A stretch of DNA of 64,000 nt. It comes from HGM04593 sp045634365 (lineage in GTDB: Bacteria > Bacteroidota > Bacteroidia > Bacteroidales > Bacteroidaceae). Location of the stretch: NCBI GenBank assembly GCA_045634365.1, contig JAZRAC010000014.1:1-64000 (forward strand). The letters are read 5' to 3'. The translations under genes were made by a program, and so were the position numbers. A model generated the notes under the pieces. That model saw only the letters and a program-made list of their open reading frames with translations, did not search any database and was not told where the DNA came from. This document shows, piece by piece, positions 43,290 to 50,680 of this stretch. How positions within the stretch are numbered: position 1 is the first letter of the stretch; each line of letters begins with the position of its first letter.

Positions 43290-43856
43290 ATGGACGATTA
43301 CATCTCCATATCAACGTTGAATGATTTTATCTTTTGTCCGTATTCCATATACCTACACAATGTGTATATAGATACGGACGAAAGATTGTATCATGCCAAG
43401 CCGCAGATACGTGGACGGATTGCCCATGAAACGGTCGATAAAAAGACGGCAAGCAATCGCAAGGATGATTTACTCTCTTTTCCGGTTTATTCTTCCCAAT
43501 ATAGATTGATGGGAAAAGTTGACATATATCGTTATAAAGAAAAGCTATTGATTGAAAGGAAATATCAATTAAAGCAGATATACCAAGGACAGATATATCA
43601 ACTATGGGCACAATACTTTTGTTTGTTGGAAATGGGATATGAAGTGGAACAGATAGCATTCTATGAAACTTCTACCAACAAGATGATTCCGGTATCTTTA
43701 CCTGACGAAAAGGGAGTAGCACAGTTCACTGCTTTCATTGAAAGTTTTCAGCATTTCAATCCTGCTGATACTATTCATATTAATCTCAATAAATGCAGGC
43801 ATTGTATCTATTGCAATCTTTGCGATAAAACCGAAGAAGAAAATGTTTACCAATAA
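43290..43856 (+). CDS. cas4: Cas4 exonuclease of the adaptation module
   Basis: 188 residues. Cas4 trims and selects prespacers by PAM before integration with Cas1-Cas2. It has the iron-sulfur cysteines Cys16 (FCPYSIYLH) and Cys169, Cys172, Cys175 and Cys178 (CRHCIYCNLC). RecB-type nuclease residues are His46, Asp78 (GKVDIY), Glu89-x-Lys91 (IERKYQ) and the Gln/Tyr motif QGQIYQLWAQY. It starts 8 bp after cas12a and overlaps the chosen cas1 start by 14 bp. Confidence 0.95.
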   Translation: MDDYISISTLNDFIFCPYSIYLHNVYIDTDERLYHAKPQIRGRIAHETVDKKTASNRKDDLLSFPVYSSQYRLMGKVDIYRYKEKLLIERKYQLKQIYQGQIYQLWAQYFCLLEMGYEVEQIAFYETSTNKMIPVSLPDEKGVAQFTAFIESFQHFNPADTIHINLNKCRHCIYCNLCDKTEEENVYQ

Positions 43857-44814
43857 AGATGTAGAATACAGAACCATTTATGTGATAAACTGCATAAAGG
43901 AGAGGAATCTTCGAGTAAATAATGGCGAACTTCTGCTTGAAGAAGTAGAAGAAAAGAAAACCCTGACCAAACTCCCTTTCCAAAAAATTCTTGCTTTGTT
44001 TGTTGTGGGACATATCCATGTGACAACTCCATTGATTGAAAAGTGCAAGAAATTCAATGTTGCCTTGGTGGTAATGAAACCTTCCTTTCGTCCTGTTTTT
44101 TATTGGTCTAATTCTGCCGAAGCCAATTATCTGTTAAGACAAAAGCAATACCAACTACCCAAAGAGGATATTACCATTGCTAAATGGATAATATACAATA
44201 AAGTGTCTAATCAATTAAACCTTTTGCAAAAATCACGAAGAACAGATACTTTGACACTCGAAGCCAAAGAAATTTGTAACAAGGCACTCTTAATTTGGCT
44301 GGAACAGATAACAGATTATAATAAGTTAATGGGATTAGAGGGCTATGTTTCAAGAACTTTCTTTGTTGCCTACTATCAAGATTTTGATTGGAATGGTCGT
44401 AGACCGAGAATAAAGAATGATGTTATAAATGCTACATTAGATATCGGTTATACAATATTATTCAACTATATTGAATGTTTTGTTCGTATGTTTGGATTTG
44501 ATATCTACATCGGCGTATATCATCGTTTGTGGTTCAAGCGTAAATCTTTGATTTGTGACTTAATCGAACCTTTTCGGTGTATAATAGACCGCGCTGTGCG
44601 TACTGCTTACAATCGCCAACAATTTACCACAAAAGATTTCACCATTCAAAAAGGAGAATATCGATTAAAGATAGAGAAAAATTTCTACTATACGAAAGTC
44701 TTTTTTGATGCACTGATACCCTATAAAAATGATGTATTTAAGTTTATTCGTTCATATTATCGGTGCTTTATGCAAGGTAAAAGAATTACAGAATATCCAA
44801 AATTCGAAATATAG
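43843..44814 (+). CDS. cas1: Cas1 integrase
   Basis: Metal-dependent integrase that inserts spacers. 323 residues from ATG 43843 (MFTNKDVEYRTIYV), which matches Cas1 N-termini. A longer in-frame start at 43738 would add 35 hydrophobic residues translated from inside cas4 and is rejected. Catalytic residues are visible: Glu166 in GLEGYVSR, His227 in GVYHRLWF, and Asp239/Glu242 in SLICDLIEPFR. It overlaps cas4 and is followed 2 bp later by cas2. Confidence 0.96.
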   Translation: MFTNKDVEYRTIYVINCIKERNLRVNNGELLLEEVEEKKTLTKLPFQKILALFVVGHIHVTTPLIEKCKKFNVALVVMKPSFRPVFYWSNSAEANYLLRQKQYQLPKEDITIAKWIIYNKVSNQLNLLQKSRRTDTLTLEAKEICNKALLIWLEQITDYNKLMGLEGYVSRTFFVAYYQDFDWNGRRPRIKNDVINATLDIGYTILFNYIECFVRMFGFDIYIGVYHRLWFKRKSLICDLIEPFRCIIDRAVRTAYNRQQFTTKDFTIQKGEYRLKIEKNFYYTKVFFDALIPYKNDVFKFIRSYYRCFMQGKRITEYPKFEI

Positions 44815-44816
44815 CA

Positions 44817-45086
44817 ATGTTAATTATTAGTTACGATATTAGTGATACTAAATTGCGTGGACGTTTCTCAAAAATGTTGACTGAAAATGGAGCCATTCGT
44901 GTGCAATATTCGGTATATGAGGTAAACAATACTAATCGGATATTGGAAAACCTCATGGTTAAGATTGACAAGTTTGCCACTAAATTCGATGGAACGGACA
45001 GTGTCATTGTCTTTGAAGTGTCGGGTGTAAAATTGAAGAAATATGGGAATGCTATTCATCGTGATACCGATATAGTATATTTATAG
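44817..45086 (+). CDS. cas2: Cas2
   Basis: 89-residue ferredoxin-fold protein that bridges Cas1 dimers during spacer integration. It begins MLIISYDISDTKLRGRF with the conserved Asp7, and has the VQYSVYEV strand and C-terminal IVFEVSGVKLKKYG. Two bp after cas1; the leader and array follow. Confidence 0.95.
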   Translation: MLIISYDISDTKLRGRFSKMLTENGAIRVQYSVYEVNNTNRILENLMVKIDKFATKFDGTDSVIVFEVSGVKLKKYGNAIHRDTDIVYL

Positions 45087-45265
45087 CACTTATGCAAACC
45101 TAAGTCTACACAAGCATTTTTTATTTTTTACAAATCGCAAACATACAATACATTATAGCATAATACGCGATTAACAGACAGCATTGGTGGGATAAACGAG
45201 TAAAGAAAAAATCATTAAAAGCCTTTGATCATCAAGATATAACATCTACCTTTGTGCATCGTAGA
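45087..45265 (+). promoter_or_regulatory. CRISPR leader
   Basis: 179 bp of AT-rich non-coding sequence between cas2 and the first repeat. It contains the array promoter at 45224-45254. The repeat-proximal end reads TGCATCGTAGA; the short GTAGA there echoes the 3' stem of the repeat. As in other arrays, new spacers should enter at this end. Confidence 0.8.
45224..45254 (+). promoter_or_regulatory. Promoter of the CRISPR array
   Basis: -33 TTTG at 45224-45227, 19-bp spacer, -7 TACCTTTG at 45247-45254. Near-consensus for Bacteroidota. The predicted start at about 45261 is only a few bases before repeat 1, so the pre-crRNA would carry almost no leader RNA. Confidence 0.8.
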
Positions 45266-45684
45266 GTCTATAAGACTTAAATAATTTCTACTATTGTAGA
45301 TATTTAATTTTTTTTGAAAATGAGTGTTAAGTCTATAAGACTTAAATAATTTCTACTATTGTAGATTTTAATAAAACCGTGAATTGTTTGTTGGTCTATA
45401 AGACTTAAATAATTTCTACTATTGTAGATATCAAGAAAGCATTGCCGTTCAGGAAGTCTATAAGACTTAAATAATTTCTACTATTGTAGATAGATAAACC
45501 CGCCATCGCTCTCAATCAGTCTATAAGACTTAAATAATTTCTACTATTGTAGATTTCCGAGGAAATGGGTATTTCTTCCGAGTCTATAAGACTTAAATAA
45601 TTTCTACTATTGTAGATCTGTACTTCTTTTCGTAGTGTTTAATCTGTCTATAAGACTTAAATAATTTCTACTATTATTGTAGAT
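45266..45684 (+). CRISPR. Type V-A CRISPR array, 7 repeats and 6 spacers
   Basis: The 36-bp repeat starts GTCTATAAGACTTAA and ends AATTTCTACTATTGTAGAT. The last part is the Cas12a crRNA handle, with stem TCTAC/GTAGA and loop TATT. Repeats start at 45266, 45331, 45394, 45456, 45519, 45582 and 45646. Spacers are 29, 27, 26, 27, 27 and 28 bp. The first six repeats are identical by direct reading. The seventh (45646-45684) is 39 bp because of an extra 3 bases in the handle loop. The array runs in the same direction as the cas genes, so crRNAs are transcribed from the leader side. Spacer targets were not searched. Confidence 0.98.
45646..45684 (+). repeat. Terminal CRISPR repeat with a 3-nt insertion
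   Basis: The handle reads CTACTATTATTGTAGAT instead of CTACTATTGTAGAT. The stem is intact and the loop grows from 4 to 7 nt. Being the leader-distal end, it bounds the last spacer and would not provide the handle of any downstream guide. Confidence 0.85.
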
Positions 45685-45736
45685 TCGTCACTCTATAATA
45701 GTACTCGTTTAAAGAATTTTAAAACGGGAGATTTTG

Positions 45737-47176
45737 TCATTTAAACAAATCACTCATTGTTACTTGACACGGTATATCATTGGAGTAGCCTCCCTGCATA
45801 AGCCCGTAAGTTGTAATCATTGTAACCATCACAGCCTTTGCAGTTCCCGTTTCACGCATAAATACAGCCTTTCGGTTTCTTATACGCATATCTTCGTCCT
45901 GTGTTATTGCATAGGGTGCCGAAGAGTATTTCATTTCACAAAGATTAATAGTCTGATCATTACGGTCAATCAACAAGTCAATCTGCACTCCCACATCGCC
46001 AGAGTTTTCTGTATCGGATTTCTTTGAAGGTTTATAGACCCAAGAATGAGCACTACTTATTATACCGGCAAAACCTAGTGCAGATTTTATTTGAGGAATA
46101 TGCTGTATACATACTCTTTCAAATGCTCTTCCGGCCCAACCATTATGTACCGTTGTATTCAATTGAGATGTCCAGAAATGTTCATCGCCATTTACATTGG
46201 CAGATATAAAGTCGAAATAGAACAATGTATAATTATCAATCAGTTGATAGATTGACTGTTTTTTCTTTTTGCCAATAGAAATATACTTGCGAATGAAACC
46301 ACATTGTTCAAGTTCTCTTAATGCAGTAGAAAACGTAGTATTATCCTTTAATTTAGCCACACTGATAATATCCTCGCGTAGCATTCCCATTTTTTTCTTT
46401 GCAAGTGCTACAATAATAGCTATATGCGTTTTGGGGGAACGGAAAAGTGATGCATACAAAGCGTCAAACTCGTGTACAAGTTCTCCTCTTTCTGCAAAGA
46501 ACATACGGTCGAAGTTTTGAGCAACGCTTTGTCCCTTACGCAAGAAACTCCAATAATAAGGAATACCACCCAAGGCCATATATGCTTCAAGTATCTGATT
46601 TTCGGTATATCCAAGCCTCTTCCATTCACAATATTCCTTACACTCCCTCAAGCAGAATGGTTCAAGGAACACCTGATTTGTCAAACGGTTGTGCAAGCCA
46701 CCATAATTCATAATTACGTTATCAATTATCCACGATGTTGCACTACCACATATAATAAGAATAATATCACGACGTGTGGTAGCCCATCCATTCCAAAAAT
46801 GATCCAACGAACGTACAAAGTTTGATTTGTGTGTATCCATCCAAGGTAACTCATCGATGAATATCACTTTCTTTTCATCAGCAGGAAGTTCTGATATGAA
46901 ATTTTCCAGCAAATGAAATGCATCATTCCAAGTCTTTGGCATTGCGGCCTTTTTCATACCGGCTGCATATAACGATTCACGAAACTCTTTCAACTGCTCT
47001 TTCATTGGAGCGTTATATATACCGGTATGCTGAAAAGCGAATTTATAATTAAACGCCTCGCGTATAAGGTATGTCTTACCAACTCTACGTCTGCCGTAAA
47101 CAGCCACAAATTGTGACTCACTTGCAAAATGCAAATCCTGCAGGAGTTTCATCTCCTTATCCCTACCTATTAACAT
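45737..47176 (-). CDS. AAA ATPase with DUF234/nuclease-like C-terminal domain
   Basis: 479 residues. The P-loop ATPase has Walker A GRRRVGKT (28-35) and Walker B VIFIDELPWMD, followed by a sensor-like IICGSATSW. A winged-helix-like middle contains FSTALRELEQCGFIRKYI. The C-terminal domain has a PD-(D/E)XK-like pattern: VQIDLLIDR, then LCEMKYSSA. This matches the archaeal-type ATPase family with DUF234, common and poorly understood in Bacteroidota. It converges on the CRISPR array and shares its AT-rich composition, so it may have been acquired with it. A link to defence is inference. Confidence 0.85.
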   Translation of the reverse strand: MLIGRDKEMKLLQDLHFASESQFVAVYGRRRVGKTYLIREAFNYKFAFQHTGIYNAPMKEQLKEFRESLYAAGMKKAAMPKTWNDAFHLLENFISELPADEKKVIFIDELPWMDTHKSNFVRSLDHFWNGWATTRRDIILIICGSATSWIIDNVIMNYGGLHNRLTNQVFLEPFCLRECKEYCEWKRLGYTENQILEAYMALGGIPYYWSFLRKGQSVAQNFDRMFFAERGELVHEFDALYASLFRSPKTHIAIIVALAKKKMGMLREDIISVAKLKDNTTFSTALRELEQCGFIRKYISIGKKKKQSIYQLIDNYTLFYFDFISANVNGDEHFWTSQLNTTVHNGWAGRAFERVCIQHIPQIKSALGFAGIISSAHSWVYKPSKKSDTENSGDVGVQIDLLIDRNDQTINLCEMKYSSAPYAITQDEDMRIRNRKAVFMRETGTAKAVMVTMITTYGLMQGGYSNDIPCQVTMSDLFK

Positions 47177-47201
47177 TGTTGTTCATTTTATTTGGTCGCT
47201 G

Positions 47202-47209
47202 CAAATATA
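47202..47209 (-). promoter_or_regulatory. -7 box before the AAA ATPase gene
   Basis: TATATTTG on the minus strand, 25 bp upstream of the start. Confidence 0.6.
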
Positions 47210-47288
47210 ATAAAAAAACACTTTATCCACCGTGGAAATGTGACAACATTTTGCAGATTTCCACAAGTGATGAGTGTTTTTTTAATTT

Positions 47289-47771
47289 TTACAACACAGC
47301 CACTACCGCCTTCACTATATAGACCAACAGCACCGCGCCATAAATAAGTTTTATAAACGTAGTAACTATGAAGGCCATAAAAGAGAGCGAAGCAACCTTA
47401 AATGCTTTACCACTGCGTTGGCAGGCTATATATTCGCCCACGAATGCGCCGATAAAAGGGCCTATTATAAGCCCCAACGGCATAAAGAAGAGCCCCACTA
47501 TCATTCCGGCCAATGCACCACGCACGCTCTCTTTGGAACCACCGCTCAATTGCGTGAACCAGATGGGCAACAGATAGTCGATTATGGTTATCACCACCAT
47601 TATTATGCCCGACGCCACAAGAAACGCCGTGGAAACATCGGCTCCGTTGCACAACAAAAGCAGCAGCACTCCCGCATAACTTACAGGCGGCCCCGGAAGC
47701 GCAGGCAGAATTGCACCCAGAAGACCTATTGCCCCACATACAACGGCAAGGGATATTAAGAATAGTTCCAT
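47289..47771 (-). CDS. DUF456 family membrane protein
   Basis: 160 residues, four or five hydrophobic helices rich in Gly and Ala (AVVCGAIGLLGAILPALPGPPVSYAG near the N-terminus, then GALAGMIVGLFFMPLGLIIGPFIGAFVGE). The PALPGPP motif and glycine-zipper-like repeats are typical of DUF456; function unknown. It ends the AT-rich island: composition returns to normal here. The S9 peptidase gene lies 13 bp upstream on the same strand. Confidence 0.82.
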   Translation of the reverse strand: MELFLISLAVVCGAIGLLGAILPALPGPPVSYAGVLLLLLCNGADVSTAFLVASGIIMVVITIIDYLLPIWFTQLSGGSKESVRGALAGMIVGLFFMPLGLIIGPFIGAFVGEYIACQRSGKAFKVASLSFMAFIVTTFIKLIYGAVLLVYIVKAVVAVL

Positions 47772-47784
47772 CGTTACTCCTCTC

Positions 47785-50328
47785 CTATTTTATCATCCTT
47801 TCGGGGTAAATATCGTTCCACCAACGTGCATCGTTTTTGAGCCAACGCTCGAACCACGCCATTATGCTGTTGTGCCACAGGATGCGCTTGGGAATATCGG
47901 CTATAAAGTGATCCTCGCCATCGACGCGGATAAACTCCACAGGCTTACCCAAGATGCGCAACGCATTATAGAGCTGAATACTCTCGCCTATGGGTACGTT
48001 AGTATCGGCTGTGCCGTGAAGAAGGAGCAAGGGGGTGTTTATTTTGTCGGCATTGAAGAGTGAGCCCTGCTTTGTAAAGAGGTCGGGGTTGTTCCAGGGG
48101 TAGCTCTGCGCTGCTGCAACAGCATTGTAACCCACTCCCCAATATCCCTCGCCCCAGTAGCTTGTGATATTGCTTATACCGGCGTGCGATGCAGCTGCGG
48201 CAAAGATATCTGTGCGTGTTTGCAGATATTGTGTCATAAAACCGCCATACGATGCACCCAAGCAACCAATGCGATTGGCATCTACACTGGCAAATTCTTT
48301 ACAGAAGGCCTTTGTACCCTCTATAATATCGTCGGCAGTGCGCTGGCCCCACGCATTGACGTGGCGGGCCGAGAACTCCTGCCCGTAGCCGATGGTACCG
48401 CTGGGGTTTATTACCAATGCTATATAGTCGCGCGAGGCAAAAAGCTGTGCCGCATAGGGGTTGCCCATCTCCTGTGTGGTGGGGGTGGTACCTCCGTAGT
48501 AATATACTATGAGAGGATATTTCTTTGTTGCGTCAAATGCGGGAGGCAGGCAGTAATAGGCATCAATCTCCGTGCCGTCGGATGCGGTGAAGGTCCAATC
48601 GTGTATGGTGCCAAGCTCCATTTTTTCAAGATCCTTTGCATAGGGGTTGGCGATGAGGGTACTCTTGCCCTTGCGCACATCGTAGAGATAAGCAGCCTGC
48701 GCACTGCTTGCAGTAACGCTTGTGTAGGCAGCTGTGCCGGCGTTGCGTGAGAGTGAGAATGCTTGCACACAATCGCCGTTGAGCGGCAATTTCCTGAACG
48801 ACTTGTCAACCGGGTTATAACAATAGACCGGTATGCGGTCGCGGTCGTTGGTTTTTAAGTAAATGCAACCGTCATAGCGGTTCCACACGACGGATTGCAC
48901 GGTGGGGGCAAAATCTTTTGTAATGGGTTCTATGCTTTTGTCGGCAAGAGTGAGAATGTAAGCCTGTGTGTCGTAGTTGTTGCCTATGGGGTGAGAACCG
49001 CAATTCTTACCGATGCCACCGAATGATTCGGGGCCACCGGTAAGCAACACTTTTGTTGCATCGGGCGAGAAGCGTGCCACACCGCCAAAGAAATACTCGT
49101 CGGTAAAAAGCGTATCCACTTCAAGTGTCTGCACGTTCATACGATAGAGTGAGCTCTTGCCAAATGGCCATTGGTCGTCGTCGGCCTCGTTGCTGCTATA
49201 AAGGAGGTATTTGCTATCGTCGCTAATATCGCACAGATTGGTACCACGCACACCCGCCGTGAGACGTTCACGCACGCCTGTCGAGAGGTCGTAACGCCAA
49301 ATGAAGTTACGGTTGCGGGAGTTGGGCACACGGTCGCCACGGCTCAAAAGGCGATGCACAGGACCTTTGTCGGCTTCCAACTGCTCGGCTATGTGGAAAT
49401 AGAGCGTCTTTTCGTCGGGGGCCCAGCGGAATGCTCCACCAGGAACGTGGTCGGCAACAACACTCTCTTCGAGGGTAGCAGGGTTCACGAGGATTATCTT
49501 CTCACCCACGTCGGACACGGCCTTATAGTACAATTGAGAGGTGCGGGGTGTCCACGAAGGCACTTTGCTGCCGGCCGGGTATGTGGTTATTTTTTTGCCG
49601 CTCTTTACTTCGCTCAACACAGTGTAGCTGTTACTGCTACGGGCGTTGTTGTATTCCAGATATGTTGTGAGCAGGTATCGGCCGTCGGGCGACACGCTCA
49701 CATTCTGCACCTGATTGCCGTATATTGTTTGTGGCAAGAGGTAACGACCTTTCAGCGAGGGCGAGCAGGCAATATTGGTTATTGTATCGCCATCGGTGGT
49801 GATTGTGGCTTTAAGAACAGGCTCGCAGGAGTCGGCCTCGGCTACAAGCATTTTCACCGCAACATTATAGAGCGTTTGCGGCTCCATACGCAAGGGGAAT
49901 TCACACACTTCGGCTCTCTTCAAGGAGTCCTGTGCTTTCATCTTATCCTTCACTTTTGCACCATCGACATAAACCTCGATGCGGGCAGGAGATGTAAATT
50001 TAAGCGTAGCCTTGGCAAAGCGGTCGGCACGCAGGGAGGTTGTAAACACATAAATATTATTGCCTTGTGCGGAGGGGAGGCGGAAACAGCCTGTGGAGTC
50101 GCTCTCCACTATTGTGGCACCGGCAACATCGTCGGTGAGGGGAGTGTGGGTGCTCATCAAAAGCCTTGCCGTGTCGTGCGGCTTTCCTTTTGTGTCGATA
50201 CTGTCGGTAAAAAGCGCGCAGCGCACCTTCACGGGAGCGAGCATCTTCATACTCTTAATATCCTTTGCCGTTACAGCAAGGGAGAGCAGCGCAAAGGCTG
50301 CAAATGCATAGAGAATTCTGGTGTTCAT
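47785..50328 (-). CDS. Secreted S9 family serine peptidase (prolyl oligopeptidase/DPP type)
   Basis: 847 residues with a signal peptide (about 1-21). A beta-propeller-like N-terminal half contains TolB-like YWTD-style repeats (VSVSPDGRYLLTTYLE, FRWAPDEKTLYFH, ISDDSKYLLYSS). The C-terminal alpha/beta hydrolase has nucleophile Ser693 in GASYGG, Asp in HGTADTNVP and His in DGEDHFI. Such enzymes cleave short peptides in the periplasm or at the surface, often after proline. The long upstream region contains a dispersed repeat and promoter boxes. Confidence 0.92.
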   Translation of the reverse strand: MNTRILYAFAAFALLSLAVTAKDIKSMKMLAPVKVRCALFTDSIDTKGKPHDTARLLMSTHTPLTDDVAGATIVESDSTGCFRLPSAQGNNIYVFTTSLRADRFAKATLKFTSPARIEVYVDGAKVKDKMKAQDSLKRAEVCEFPLRMEPQTLYNVAVKMLVAEADSCEPVLKATITTDGDTITNIACSPSLKGRYLLPQTIYGNQVQNVSVSPDGRYLLTTYLEYNNARSSNSYTVLSEVKSGKKITTYPAGSKVPSWTPRTSQLYYKAVSDVGEKIILVNPATLEESVVADHVPGGAFRWAPDEKTLYFHIAEQLEADKGPVHRLLSRGDRVPNSRNRNFIWRYDLSTGVRERLTAGVRGTNLCDISDDSKYLLYSSNEADDDQWPFGKSSLYRMNVQTLEVDTLFTDEYFFGGVARFSPDATKVLLTGGPESFGGIGKNCGSHPIGNNYDTQAYILTLADKSIEPITKDFAPTVQSVVWNRYDGCIYLKTNDRDRIPVYCYNPVDKSFRKLPLNGDCVQAFSLSRNAGTAAYTSVTASSAQAAYLYDVRKGKSTLIANPYAKDLEKMELGTIHDWTFTASDGTEIDAYYCLPPAFDATKKYPLIVYYYGGTTPTTQEMGNPYAAQLFASRDYIALVINPSGTIGYGQEFSARHVNAWGQRTADDIIEGTKAFCKEFASVDANRIGCLGASYGGFMTQYLQTRTDIFAAAASHAGISNITSYWGEGYWGVGYNAVAAAQSYPWNNPDLFTKQGSLFNADKINTPLLLLHGTADTNVPIGESIQLYNALRILGKPVEFIRVDGEDHFIADIPKRILWHNSIMAWFERWLKNDARWWNDIYPERMIK

Positions 50329-50410
50329 ATTATTTATTTTTTATTTAATTTCCTGCCGGCAGAGAGGCACGCACTCTCAATTACAAACGAGCAATCTTCG
50401 CATATTAGTG

Positions 50411-50418
50411 CAAATATA
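50411..50418 (-). promoter_or_regulatory. -7 box before the S9 peptidase gene
   Basis: TATATTTG on the minus strand, embedded in TTAGTGCAAATATA, a context shared with the duplicated lptD promoter (TTAGTGCAAAGATA). A second TATATTTG stands at 50566-50573. Confidence 0.55.
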
Positions 50419-50504
50419 GCGACAAACGAGCGAAAGTTGTGCAAGTGAATGGGTAAAAATTTATTTTTACACGCAATGAGCGCAGCTAAACTTCGCTAAA
50501 AGCA

Positions 50505-50546
50505 GAAATATTAAGTTTACTTTAATATTTTTCACAGCGAGTGCAG
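50505..50546. repeat. Dispersed 42-bp repeat, copy 2
   Basis: Matches 4922-4963 at 39 of 42 positions, ending in TTTTTCACAGCGAGTGCAG. ACAAACGAGCGA occurs about 75 bp before it here but directly before it in copy 1, so the two loci differ by an insertion or deletion of about 70 bp. Confidence 0.7.
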
Positions 50547-50613
50547 AAATATTCGAGGTTTACCTCAAATATAGTATATTAAGGGCAATTAAGCCAATTT
50601 GAGTGTCAAATTA

Positions 50614-50644
50614 TTTCAATAATCGAAATATATAAATATATTTG
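50614..50644 (+). promoter_or_regulatory. Promoter before the large GH20 gene
   Basis: -33-like TTTC at 50614-50617, 19-bp spacer, -7 TATATTTG at 50637-50644. The start lies near 50651, so the upstream in-frame ATG at 50642 cannot be used and ATG 50681 is the start. Confidence 0.7.
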
Positions 50645-50680
50645 CATTTGATTTGTAGAAATTTATCAAACGACATACTT

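Larger units (their letters stand above)
50329..50680. other. 352-bp divergent intergenic region with repeats and promoters
   Basis: Between the S9 peptidase (minus) and the large GH20 gene (plus). Contains minus-strand -7 boxes TATATTTG at 50411-50418 and 50566-50573, the dispersed repeat at 50505-50546, and the plus-strand GH20 promoter at 50614-50644. No coding sequence is recognised. Confidence 0.6.

Noticed and set aside
43738..43842. Longer cas1 start with a hydrophobic N-terminal extension
   Set aside because: The extension is translated from inside cas4 in another frame; known Cas1 proteins start at the MFTNKDVEYRTIYV-like strand.
45302..45645. Spacers that might match genes in this window (self-targeting)
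   Set aside because: Reading by eye gave no clear match, but exhaustive comparison was not possible; a search of the full genome and phage databases is needed to decide.
45690..45720. Possible eighth, decayed CRISPR repeat (sequence resembling CTATAA...TTTAAAGAATTT)
   Set aside because: Similarity is weak and needs gaps; it would leave a spacer of only about 6 bp after repeat 7. AT-rich chance similarity is more likely.
39335..47260. Integrase, att sites or insertion sequences at the edges of the AT-rich island
   Set aside because: No transposase or integrase gene, terminal inverted repeat or obvious target duplication was seen at either edge, so the mode of acquisition stays open.
49171..50448. 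Long plus-strand open frame (425 codons) opposite the S9 peptidase gene
   Set aside because: It is antisense to a well-supported peptidase with a full catalytic triad. Its translation is rich in Cys, His and Val runs typical of reverse-frame reading of GC-rich genes.
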